From NCBI RefSeq assembly GCF_025141935.1, contig NZ_CP081122.1, positions 1 through 57,152 on the forward strand: a stretch of DNA of 57,152 nt, in the 5' to 3' direction. Made by a program: the position numbers and the translations under genes. The DNA is from Sulfitobacter sp. S190. GTDB taxonomy: Bacteria; Pseudomonadota; Alphaproteobacteria; Rhodobacterales; Rhodobacteraceae. Below, piece by piece: positions 27,246-35,131 of this stretch. Below the pieces are notes generated by a model that searched no databases, had not been told where the DNA came from, and saw only the letters and a program-made list of their open reading frames with translations. Positions within the stretch are counted from its first letter, which is position 1, and every line of letters starts with the position of its first letter.

Positions 27246-28160
27246 ATGCCAACGCTTTTCCTTCATTCGGGCCTGTTCAAAACAGGCACCACCACGTTGC
27301 AGAAAACGTTCTTCGATAACCGTGCGCGGTTGCAAGAGCAGGGCGTCCTCTACCCCCTTTCGGGGCTCTCCGACCATCCCGGCCACTGGGGCCATCATTC
27401 ACTGGCGCGCGAGATGCACGGTCCGCACAAGGCACGGGCTGCATGGACCGCACTTCGCGCCGAATTAGAGACTGAAAACGTCCGGACAGCTTTTGTTTCA
27501 TCCGAGGAGCTGTCAACGCTGCCGCTGCCGACCCTGCCCGGTTTGCAGCCCTATACCATCCTCAAAGAGGTCTTTGACGGGTGGGACATCCGCATTCTGT
27601 GCTACCTGCGTCCCCAGGCGGATTATCTGGCCTCTCTCTACAATCACCATGTCAAATCCGTCGGGGAAACCGGTGATATCTTCGGCTTTCTCGGACGGAT
27701 GGCGCCACGTCTGGACTATGACTACTATCTCAATGTGGCGGCCACGGCTCTGGGGCCGGACGCCATGATTGTGCGCAGGTATCTGCCCAAGGGCACAGAT
27801 GGCGCACCTTTCGATATCGTGGATGACGTCGCAAAAGTGATCGATATAGATCCCGGAGCGCTGCAACGTGCACACCGTCCGTTGAACCCCGGACTGACAG
27901 AGCGCGGGGTGGAAAAGATGCTGGCGGCAAACAGGCGTTACAGCGGTGATCCGGATGCATTGCAAAAAGCACGCCAGCTCATTTTGCGCCTGCATCGCGC
28001 GGCACCGTTCAAAAGCGCCAATCCCGTCGGGGCCGACATGCGCAAAACCCTGTTCGAGACATATCGGCTGAAAAATCAGCACATCGCCCGGCGATACATG
28101 AAGGAAAGGGGCGATTTGTTCGCGCCCGATGACGGCTCTGCGCCCCCTTTGACCGACTGA
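27246..28160 (+). CDS. Sulfotransferase-family protein
   Basis: This 304-aa protein begins with the 5'-phosphosulfate loop HSGLFKTGTTTLQK (residues 7-20), where KTGTTTL matches the PAPS-binding motif of sulfotransferases. ILCYLRPQADYLASLYNHH (around 117-137) corresponds to the 3'-phosphate-binding RDPxxxxxS region. It starts 17 bp after kpsM and ends abutting the convergent glycosyltransferase gene. It probably sulfates a sugar of the exported polysaccharide, but the acceptor is unknown. PAPS would have to come from chromosomal genes. Confidence 0.8.
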   Translation: MPTLFLHSGLFKTGTTTLQKTFFDNRARLQEQGVLYPLSGLSDHPGHWGHHSLAREMHGPHKARAAWTALRAELETENVRTAFVSSEELSTLPLPTLPGLQPYTILKEVFDGWDIRILCYLRPQADYLASLYNHHVKSVGETGDIFGFLGRMAPRLDYDYYLNVAATALGPDAMIVRRYLPKGTDGAPFDIVDDVAKVIDIDPGALQRAHRPLNPGLTERGVEKMLAANRRYSGDPDALQKARQLILRLHRAAPFKSANPVGADMRKTLFETYRLKNQHIARRYMKERGDLFAPDDGSAPPLTD

Positions 28161-30644
28161 TCATTCAGGCGGTGTGCGCAGCGCGACATGCAACGCATCG
28201 ATATCCACCCCGTCAGAGCCGGGGCAGGGCAGGACCACTCCATTGGCCGCCGCACGAACTGCAGCACCTTGTGCGCCAAGATCAAAAGCAATCACCGGCA
28301 ATCCCGTGGCCAAGGCTTCGTGTGTGGTGAATGAAAACGTTTCGGGCCAGATCGACGGGATCATCCATGCGGTGATCCCGTAGCGTGACACTAACGCTGG
28401 CAGATCCTCGACACGGTAGCGCCCGTGCACACGTGACGGGCGCGCGAGCGTATATTCAGGCGCAAGCCTGCCGATCACGACAATCCGCGCCCGTCCCGAC
28501 CGCGCCAGATTACGGCTGAGCGCACTCAGCACGCCTGCGCCTTTATGCGCCCCGATGTTGCCCAGCACGCCGATCACCGGCGTATCGCCGGCCTTTACCC
28601 TATCTGTCAGTCGCGGAGGCGGGGCAGGCAGGCGATGCGGCTGAACGACAATCGTTTGCGCGCACTCTGGGTAGGCCTGCAACACGATATCCCGGCTGGA
28701 CCGGGAGAAGACCTCTATCCGGTCAGCGGTGCGCATGAGCACGCCCCAACGGTCCTGCCACCGGGCCAGATCAGTCTCTATTCCGGCAGGATCACGCCAT
28801 GTATGCGCCCGATCAGATGCCAATGGACCACCGGCAAGGGGCACCCCGTGCCACATCCCGTCGTCACCGAGCAGTGTATAGGAGGGGCTGATCGGGAAGT
28901 AATCGTGCATGAGAACCTCCACCGGATGCGTCTGCAGGGCAGGCGTATTCCCGGCGCGTCCCGCGAGCCTCAACAACAGATCGGGCAGGGCGGCAGGATC
29001 CCGATCACCCACGCCACAGGCATAGATGATACGCCGTTTCGGCAACCGCCCGACCAGCGCCATGACGTCCGCAAACTGGTCTGTGTTGCCGACAGTCACG
29101 CCTTGCGGCGTGTGCAGCTCGACCACCCAACGGAATCCTCGGCCCACCCGCAACACCACACCGGCTGCGCCTGCGTCCGTTCGTGCCGCAATCCGAGTTT
29201 CCAGATCGCTTTGTGCTCCCCCACCCATGGCATGGGCCAGCCAGACAGGAACAGCGTCCGTCGCTCTTTCGGCAGCCATCGACAGGCCAAGGGCCAAGCG
29301 CTCGGCCACCAAAGGATCGCGCCCCACGACCGCGCGCACTTCGGCATCGAAACTTGCGTAGCGCTGCGAAATCACCGCGGCATTACGCTGCAACAGTCTC
29401 TGTTTTTCGGCGGAGCCGAAGGAAGCACCGCCGCGATGCTCCACAAACAGATCCGTTGCGGCCACATGGGAGCCCCCCGCCTGTATGGCCTTGCGGCACC
29501 AGTCGACCTCTTCTCCGTAACCGCGCCCGAAAACCGTGTCGAATTGTGGAATTTTTTCCAGATACCGGGGCGACAGCGCCATGCAGAACCCCACCCCCGT
29601 AGGCAAGGCCGGTCTTGATGTGGCAGGGGCCAGACCTGCGGCATGTTTTGCCAGCAGATCCAGTTCATCGGGGCGTAAATCGTGTCGTTGTGAAATGGCC
29701 GGTACGGTAAATATTTCGGCATCGTTGGAAAACGGCGTGACCGATGCGACCGCCGGGTCACACAGGGGCGCCAACAGCCGCTCAGCCCATGTTTCAGGCA
29801 CTAACGCGTCAGAATTCAGCAATACGACCGGCGCATCCGGTGCATCCAGCCGGGCGCGTTCAAGCCCGCGATTGGTGGCGCCGATGAACCCCAGATTGGT
29901 TTCATTGAACAACAGCGTTACCCGGTCAGTATGATCTGAGGCCCATGCGCGAAGCCATGGGCGCACATCAGGGTCTGTAGAAGCGTCTTCGACCACAACC
30001 AGACGCCAGCCGGGGCTGCTGTGGCGTACGACCCGCTCCAAGGCCTGACGGGTCACCTCAAGCGCGTTATAGACCGGCATCACAATCGTATAGCGACCCG
30101 GATCTGAAAGCGGCGGGACTGCACCGGTCAGCACCGCACCGTCGATTACTGCGCTGGGGGAGGGCGGGACAAGGTGCAGGGCCTCCTTCACGCGTTCGCG
30201 CGCCCCCAGATCGCCGCTGCGCTTCCAGCGCCAGATCACCGGTGACATCCGTATCAGGGTGGCAATAAAGGGCAGGGCGCGCAGCGCCCGGGCTATCCTG
30301 AGCCGCAGTGGCGACACGCCGGCGATTGTATGGCTGTGCGGTTCCTGCGCGGATGGTGTCACCAGCAAACGGGCTGGACCGGGGGCATACGGCAAATCCA
30401 GGTGGAACGGAGCCTCCTCACCCGATTGCGGTATCGCAGTAACCTCTGCGCCTCCCTGGCTCAATGCAACGCGCTCCGCAACACAGTGGCCTTCGACGAC
30501 CAGGCGGCCCACACGTATTGCGATCCGGTCGATTGCACCGATGCGGTGACCATCCCGATCACGCAGCACCCGGCCCGGCATTTCGACGCGGGCCGTTTCG
30601 GTCGCATAATACTGGAAGACACGGTAGGCGCGGATCAGCAGCAC
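28161..30644 (-). CDS. Two-domain glycosyltransferase (GT2 plus GT4-like)
   Basis: This 827-aa protein starts at GTG 30644, behind a GAGG site. Residues about 185-430 form a GT2 domain (YTIVMPVYNALEVT, NLGFIGATNRGLE, LLNSDALVPE, YGEEVDWCRKA). Residues about 560-810 resemble a GT4-type GT-B domain (VIGVLGNIGAHKGAGVL, HEALATGLPVIAFDLGAQG). The first 180 residues include a short module (GHRIGAIDRIAIRVGRLVVEG) of unknown function seen at the start of some polysaccharide glycosyltransferases. Two catalytic domains suggest addition of two successive sugars. Confidence 0.85.
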   Translation of the reverse strand: MLLIRAYRVFQYYATETARVEMPGRVLRDRDGHRIGAIDRIAIRVGRLVVEGHCVAERVALSQGGAEVTAIPQSGEEAPFHLDLPYAPGPARLLVTPSAQEPHSHTIAGVSPLRLRIARALRALPFIATLIRMSPVIWRWKRSGDLGARERVKEALHLVPPSPSAVIDGAVLTGAVPPLSDPGRYTIVMPVYNALEVTRQALERVVRHSSPGWRLVVVEDASTDPDVRPWLRAWASDHTDRVTLLFNETNLGFIGATNRGLERARLDAPDAPVVLLNSDALVPETWAERLLAPLCDPAVASVTPFSNDAEIFTVPAISQRHDLRPDELDLLAKHAAGLAPATSRPALPTGVGFCMALSPRYLEKIPQFDTVFGRGYGEEVDWCRKAIQAGGSHVAATDLFVEHRGGASFGSAEKQRLLQRNAAVISQRYASFDAEVRAVVGRDPLVAERLALGLSMAAERATDAVPVWLAHAMGGGAQSDLETRIAARTDAGAAGVVLRVGRGFRWVVELHTPQGVTVGNTDQFADVMALVGRLPKRRIIYACGVGDRDPAALPDLLLRLAGRAGNTPALQTHPVEVLMHDYFPISPSYTLLGDDGMWHGVPLAGGPLASDRAHTWRDPAGIETDLARWQDRWGVLMRTADRIEVFSRSSRDIVLQAYPECAQTIVVQPHRLPAPPPRLTDRVKAGDTPVIGVLGNIGAHKGAGVLSALSRNLARSGRARIVVIGRLAPEYTLARPSRVHGRYRVEDLPALVSRYGITAWMIPSIWPETFSFTTHEALATGLPVIAFDLGAQGAAVRAAANGVVLPCPGSDGVDIDALHVALRTPPE

Positions 30645-30718
30645 GGAATTTCCTCGTTATCCGGTCGGGCACCGCATAGCGGTCGATGCCATGCGGCACA
30701 AGAACAGCACTTCAGCAT

Positions 30719-30738
30719 ATGTTTCGCGCGCGAAACAT
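30719..30738. promoter_or_regulatory. parS centromere beside parB
   Basis: The perfect 20-bp palindrome ATGTTTCGCGCGCGAAACAT begins 3 nt beyond the parB stop codon. An identical core occurs at 24355-24378. Its position next to parAB and its likeness to canonical parS make it the likely ParB-binding partition site. Confidence 0.88.
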
Positions 30739-30741
30739 GTC

Positions 30742-31752
30742 TCATAGATCGGATATGAATTCCCGCACCCGCGAGACGAACTCCGGCGTGACACCCGGCC
30801 CTGACAGAACGACGCGGTTCTTTGCGTCATGCTCTAGCTTCACCCCGGCAGTGGCGGGTGTTTTGGCAGGCGACGGTGGCTTGGCCCGCTTGACCGCCGG
30901 ACCGGTCCCCTTGCCAGTCGCAAAGTTTTCGAGACAGGATTTCTCTGCCTCGGGTGTTGCGGGATCCAGGGATCCGAGCTGCGCCACCAGACGCTTGGTG
31001 GCCTTGGGATCGCCCTCCAATGCTGCGGCCAGCTTCAGCCCCAGACGTTCGCCGATGCTTTCGGGAAACCGCAGCACATCATCCAAGGCGCCGACCAATG
31101 TCAGAAAGGACCGGATCTTGGACCGTTTGGAGCGCGATGCATTCGCATAGAGACTACGCAAAGCGTCTCCGGCATCCCCGAACACCCCCACATCGACCGC
31201 ACGCGCCGCAATCCGGGCGCGCTCGTAGTAGCTCAGCCCGACACGGATTTCATTTTCTTCGACCATGGCAAGATAGCTTTCGGCACTGTCGCCGGGTTGG
31301 CGCAAAAGCGCCAGAACCACGTCAAAGCCCGCCTCAGGCCGGTCGGCGGCCAACCGTTTGAGCGCGGTGAGCCGCCGCCAGCCAGAGATCAGACCATAGC
31401 GGTCTCCGGGCAGGGCCGTCACTTCAATCGGATTCTGCTGCCCCCGTGCCGCAATGGAATTACACAGCGCCTCAAGCTCTTCGTCACCGGCACGCAGGCG
31501 GTCGCGGACAAGATAATCCGTGTCAATCGCTTCCAACGGCAAAGACAGCACCAGCCGGCCTTCCTCGCGGGCTTTGCGCAGTGTTTCCGACACCTCTTCA
31601 AGGGCGGCGACCGCGGCACTGTCGCCTGCAACCTGGGCCACAGGAGCCCTGCGCATTCCAGACCCGGCAGGCCCCAGCGTGAAAGATTTTGTTTCGGGGG
31701 CGGCGGCCACGTAATCAGGGTTGGCGGGGGTCAGGCGTTTGCGTTTACCCAT
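30742..31752 (-). CDS. parB: Plasmid partition protein ParB
   Basis: This 336-aa DNA-binding protein has the ParB N-terminal nuclease-like fold (LVRDRLRAGDEELEALCNSI, GQQNPIEVT, YGLISGWRRLTALKRL; the usual GERR box is read as GWRR). A helix-turn-helix region follows (SYYERARIAARAVDVGVFGDA, SKRSKIRSFLTLVGALDDVL). It starts behind AGGAGA and follows parA after 63 bp on the same strand. It would bind parS (30719-30738 and 24355-24378) and act with ParA in segregation. Confidence 0.92.
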   Translation of the reverse strand: MGKRKRLTPANPDYVAAAPETKSFTLGPAGSGMRRAPVAQVAGDSAAVAALEEVSETLRKAREEGRLVLSLPLEAIDTDYLVRDRLRAGDEELEALCNSIAARGQQNPIEVTALPGDRYGLISGWRRLTALKRLAADRPEAGFDVVLALLRQPGDSAESYLAMVEENEIRVGLSYYERARIAARAVDVGVFGDAGDALRSLYANASRSKRSKIRSFLTLVGALDDVLRFPESIGERLGLKLAAALEGDPKATKRLVAQLGSLDPATPEAEKSCLENFATGKGTGPAVKRAKPPSPAKTPATAGVKLEHDAKNRVVLSGPGVTPEFVSRVREFISDL

Positions 31753-31815
31753 GTCGGCTTCTCCTGTGCGAAAGGGAATGATGGCCCGTCAGTGGGCGCG
31801 AAAGTCTGGCCCGGT

Positions 31816-33264
31816 TCATTCTGCAGCGTCCTGTGCTGCCAGTTCGTCACGGCGCCAGGCCCCGACCAGCAGGTTTTTGAAAGCGGCATAGGTCGTATCG
31901 AAGGTTTCGCGTCCGCGCACGTAGGTCTCACGGTTGAAATTCCTGTAGTCGGCCTCGTAGATCCCCTGCACCTGTTCTCCAGCCTGCCCGATCAGGGCCG
32001 TGTAATCCTGACGGTGGGGAGACAGTACCGGCCCGAGATAGGTTTGCATCAAGGCGGCCAGTTCGCCTTGCTGGGTAGCATCGTAGCGCGTCAGCACGGC
32101 GCGTACCGCGTCCCACTGGAAGGACAGCCCGTCACGCCCCAGAGCACGGGCGGCCATGTTTTCTGCGTCCTCGATCGATCCGAACGTTGCGTGCAGCATA
32201 TCGAAAAACCGGCCCGTGGAGTCGAACTCCAGAAAAGAAGCCCCCAAAGGCACAAGCAAGATATCCGCCGCCGCAAGACCATTGATTGTCAGATACCCGA
32301 GCGCGGGCGGTGTATCGATGAAAATGATATCGTATTCATCCAGCATCCCGTCTGCGGCCAGACTGTCGGTCAACGCATCCCAAAGCTTCCAGCCCCGCGC
32401 TGCCATCCGCCAGACGGGGATCTGAAATTCCGCCCAGTAAAGGTTCAGCTGTGCCCCGATCAGATCAATATTGGGCCAATGGGTTTTCTGCACGAGACCC
32501 GTGGCCTTCATGTCCAGCGCCTCGGTCAGCGTATCGTCCAGTGGTTGGGGAGGGTCTCCCCGGTCAAGTCTGCGCTGGTTGTCAATTTGCTGATGACGTG
32601 CGTAGTGCCGGGCGAGCAGAGGAAAAACCGTACCCCACTCATCTGCAACCTTGCCGCCGAAAATCGATGTCATGGACCCTTGGCTGTCCAGATCGATCAC
32701 CAGCACCCGGTAGCCGTCGAGGGCGGCGGACATGGCCAGATGGGCCGCGGTCGATGTCTTGCCCACCCCGCCTTTGAAATTGGCCACTGCGGTGATCTTG
32801 GCGGGTTGTCCCGAGGGGCGGTAGGGCAGGTAATTTTTTGCCTTTGACCCTTCCGCCGCAAAATGGGCCCGCAGTCGCAGCACTTCGTCCAGTGTGAACC
32901 ACTTGGCTCCGCCTGCCGTCTCGCTTCTGCCTTGGGGCAGGTCGGGATGCTGTTTCAGAACACGCCGGAAATGCCCCGCAGCGACGGGGATCAGATAACG
33001 TGTGATTTCCCAGGTGGAGAACAGACGCAGCCCGCGCGCACCATCCTCTTCGAGACCACGCGATTCAAGGTCCGCACGTCCTGCGGTGCAGGCCTGTGAA
33101 ATGGCTTCGAAAGAACTGGTGTCGGAGGGGTCGCCCAATTGGGCGAGAGCCGTGTCAGGATGGATGGAAAAATAGGGAGGCAGCTTTGCCTGCGGCTCGC
33201 TCTTCATAGGGACACTCTGCTCATGTGCGCTCTTTTTCAAGAGATACCACAAATGATGCAACAT
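31816..33264 (-). CDS. parA: Plasmid partition ATPase ParA
   Basis: This 482-aa protein has an N-terminal DNA-binding extension (about 1-160; EITRYLIPVAAGHFRRVLKQ), as in type Ia plasmid ParA proteins. The deviant Walker A box NFKGGVGKTST lies near residue 165, followed by VIDLDSQGSMT and IIFIDTPPALGYLT. Such proteins autoregulate parAB and drive segregation through ParB-parS. The start is uncertain: ATG 33264 (AAAGG site, short spacing) or ATG 33207 (MKSEPQAKL). It is transcribed divergently from repA across the origin. Confidence 0.93.
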   Translation of the reverse strand: MLHHLWYLLKKSAHEQSVPMKSEPQAKLPPYFSIHPDTALAQLGDPSDTSSFEAISQACTAGRADLESRGLEEDGARGLRLFSTWEITRYLIPVAAGHFRRVLKQHPDLPQGRSETAGGAKWFTLDEVLRLRAHFAAEGSKAKNYLPYRPSGQPAKITAVANFKGGVGKTSTAAHLAMSAALDGYRVLVIDLDSQGSMTSIFGGKVADEWGTVFPLLARHYARHQQIDNQRRLDRGDPPQPLDDTLTEALDMKATGLVQKTHWPNIDLIGAQLNLYWAEFQIPVWRMAARGWKLWDALTDSLAADGMLDEYDIIFIDTPPALGYLTINGLAAADILLVPLGASFLEFDSTGRFFDMLHATFGSIEDAENMAARALGRDGLSFQWDAVRAVLTRYDATQQGELAALMQTYLGPVLSPHRQDYTALIGQAGEQVQGIYEADYRNFNRETYVRGRETFDTTYAAFKNLLVGAWRRDELAAQDAAE

Positions 33265-33455
33265 GAAACCTTTATTGTGTCCTGCCTGTCCTTTTCTAAG
33301 CTTTTCTGGGGGTTTTCAGGCCACTCTTAGGTCGAAGTGCAGTGGGATCACCTTACCTGTTCCAGTTAATTTTTGTTATTGGATTGTTAAAGGATCTGCA
33401 GGGGTCTTCTAACCTTCTATTATATATGGACGAATTCGGTTTTCCTCCGGTACTT

Positions 33456-33521
33456 GCGACTCTGATCCCCCGAAAAGGCGATTCCGATACGCCGCTGAAG
33501 CGACTCTGATCCGACGACAGG
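33456..33521. repeat. Three tandem 22-bp iterons, each with a GANTC site
   Basis: Units begin at 33456, 33478 and 33500 with GCGACTCTGAT, GCGATTCCGAT and GCGACTCTGAT. Units 1 and 3 share their first 13 bases and about 18 of 22 overall; unit 2 is more divergent. The spacing is exactly two helical turns, typical of RepA-binding iterons. Positions 3-7 of every unit are GANTC, the CcrM methylation site of alphaproteobacteria. Confidence 0.75.
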
Positions 33522-33536
33522 ATGCTGGACGCATGC

Positions 33537-33545
33537 TGTGGATAA
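33537..33545 (-). promoter_or_regulatory. DnaA box
   Basis: TGTGGATAA on the plus strand is the exact complement of the DnaA box consensus TTATCCACA. It lies 15 bp after the last iteron and about 80 bp before repA. Confidence 0.8.
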
Positions 33546-33625
33546 CTCTAGGGTCAACGTCACTGAAACCCCGATAACGGAATCGTCCGCCCAAACGCGG
33601 ATGTGGTGAAAAGAGGGCCAGAGCA

Positions 33626-34639
33626 GTGCGTACACCATCCCATGCTGTCGGCGGGCTTTTACCCGACCGGCATCCAACGGCTGATCTATTTGTCTGTGAT
33701 TTTCTGGGCGCGAGCCTGAAGGACGATCTGGGAACAATGGAGCATCCGATCTTTTCTCTGGCCACGCGGCCGGACAGGCGTGTTTTGTCCTACGCCCACA
33801 ATGATGTGCACGTTCAGGTGACGCCGAGTGTGCGTGGCCGGGCGACCATTCACGACAAGGACATCCTGATCTATTGTGTCAGCCAGCTGATTGCGGCACT
33901 GAATGCGGGCCGCACCATCAGCCGGACACTGCATCTCAAGGCGCATGATCTTCTGGTATCGACGAACCGCGACACGTCGGGCGACGCCTACGCGCGCCTC
34001 AAGGAAGCGTTTGAACGGCTGGCGGGCACACGCATTACGACCAACATCGCCACGGGCGGAGAAGAAACCACCAGCGGGTTCGGTCTGATCGAAGGATGGG
34101 AAATTGTGCGCCGGTCGCGGGGCGGGCGCATGGTGCGTGTCACGGTGACACTGTCGGAGTGGTTGTTCAGGGCGGTACTATCGCGTTCGGTGCTGACCCT
34201 CAGCCGCGACTACTTTCGCCTGCGCAAACCGCTCGAGCGACGCATCTACGAGTTGGCACGCAAGCATTGTGGGCGGCAGGCCGAATGGATGGTCAGTGTG
34301 GCGGTGCTGCACAAGAAATCGGGATCGGCGGCCCCTTTGCGGGTTTTTCGCGCAGCGGTGCGGCGGATCATCGAGGCGGCGACCTTGCCTGACTACGTGT
34401 TGCACGAAGCGCCTGGCGACATGATCGTGGTAACCCGGGAAACGGTTGTTGAAAACACAGGCGCGCCATTGTTGGAGCCCTGCACGCTGGATGCGGCCCG
34501 CGAAATCATTCCCGGTGTGGACGTGCACGCGCTGGCGGCGCATTGGCAGAACTGGTGGGCGGCCTCCGGTCGCAAACGGCTATCGGATCCGCAAGCCGCG
34601 TTTCTGGGGTGGGTGCGCACACAGAAGAACAACTGGTAG
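33626..34639 (+). CDS. repA: Replication initiator RepA (RPA family)
   Basis: This 337-aa initiator starts at GTG 33626, behind AGAGGG. The hallmark RPA-family blocks are present: DLFVCDFLGASLKDD, MEHPIFSLATRPDRRVLSY, RATIHDKDILIYCVSQLI and RKPLERRIYELARKHCG, with winged-helix DNA-binding segments. Starting at ATG 33737 would delete the conserved first block, so the GTG is preferred. The protein is expected to bind the iterons just upstream and recruit host DnaA and DnaB. RepA-type replicons with their own parAB are one of the established plasmid classes of roseobacters, and those with rhamnose operons are known as biofilm plasmids. Confidence 0.95.
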   Translation: MRTPSHAVGGLLPDRHPTADLFVCDFLGASLKDDLGTMEHPIFSLATRPDRRVLSYAHNDVHVQVTPSVRGRATIHDKDILIYCVSQLIAALNAGRTISRTLHLKAHDLLVSTNRDTSGDAYARLKEAFERLAGTRITTNIATGGEETTSGFGLIEGWEIVRRSRGGRMVRVTVTLSEWLFRAVLSRSVLTLSRDYFRLRKPLERRIYELARKHCGRQAEWMVSVAVLHKKSGSAAPLRVFRAAVRRIIEAATLPDYVLHEAPGDMIVVTRETVVENTGAPLLEPCTLDAAREIIPGVDVHALAAHWQNWWAASGRKRLSDPQAAFLGWVRTQKNNW

Positions 34640-35131
34640 CGTACCGACCGGATGTAGGGGCGGGTGTGGGAGCCGTACGATACCCCCGGCCACAAGGACC
34701 GGGGGCACGATTGGCCGGATGCAATGCCAAAAAGGCCTCTGCCAGCATGTGGACCTAAGTTCGTCCCCCTTCAGGCATGGCAGATTGCAAAAGGCCAATT
34801 ACAATTTCTTCGAATACACCCCGCGATCGCGTGCCCGAACGAACGGGTGCAGACCAACTTCCGGTGCATTGATAGTGACACTCTACACGTAAACGACGAA
34901 GAGTCGGCATTATCTGATTAAATTAGCGAAATTGTGACTGACAATATGCCGAATTGGAAACAATAGGGGGGCTGCCGGATAATTGGGGGGCGCGTGGGGA
35001 AAGTATGTGGCACGAATCGCCCTAAACCAGTTGTAAACGTCGAAAATCTGCATCGAAACTATCTTTAGGTTTCCTTTCCAATTAACCTTTTTCGGAGTTT
35101 ATTTTGAATTAGTGGATTGGGATACACGTAC
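34640..35131. other. Intergenic region after repA
   Basis: In these 492 bp no gene was supported. An imperfect hairpin at 34683-34705 (CCCCCGG ... CCGGGGG, no T-run) may end the repA transcript. From about 34880 the sequence turns AT-rich and probably contains the promoter of the RTX gene at 35132. Confidence 0.5.

Larger units (their letters stand above)
33265..33625. other. Replication origin region (oriV) between parA and repA
   Basis: The 361-bp gap between divergent parA and repA holds no gene. It has an AT-rich stretch (about 33355-33430) where strands could open, three tandem 22-bp iterons (33456-33521) and a consensus DnaA box (33537-33545). This is the arrangement of an iteron-controlled theta origin, with the initiator gene immediately downstream. 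Confidence 0.8.

Noticed and set aside
33366..33380. Possible third CtrA box in the origin (TTAA-N7-TATT)
   Set aside because: The second half-site differs from TTAA at three of four positions.
383..34769. Near-identical 17-bp stretch (ACCTA-G/A-GTTCGTCCCCC) at 383-399 and 34753-34769
   Set aside because: A one-mismatch 17-mer pair is expected by chance in a replicon of this size, and neither copy has supporting structure.
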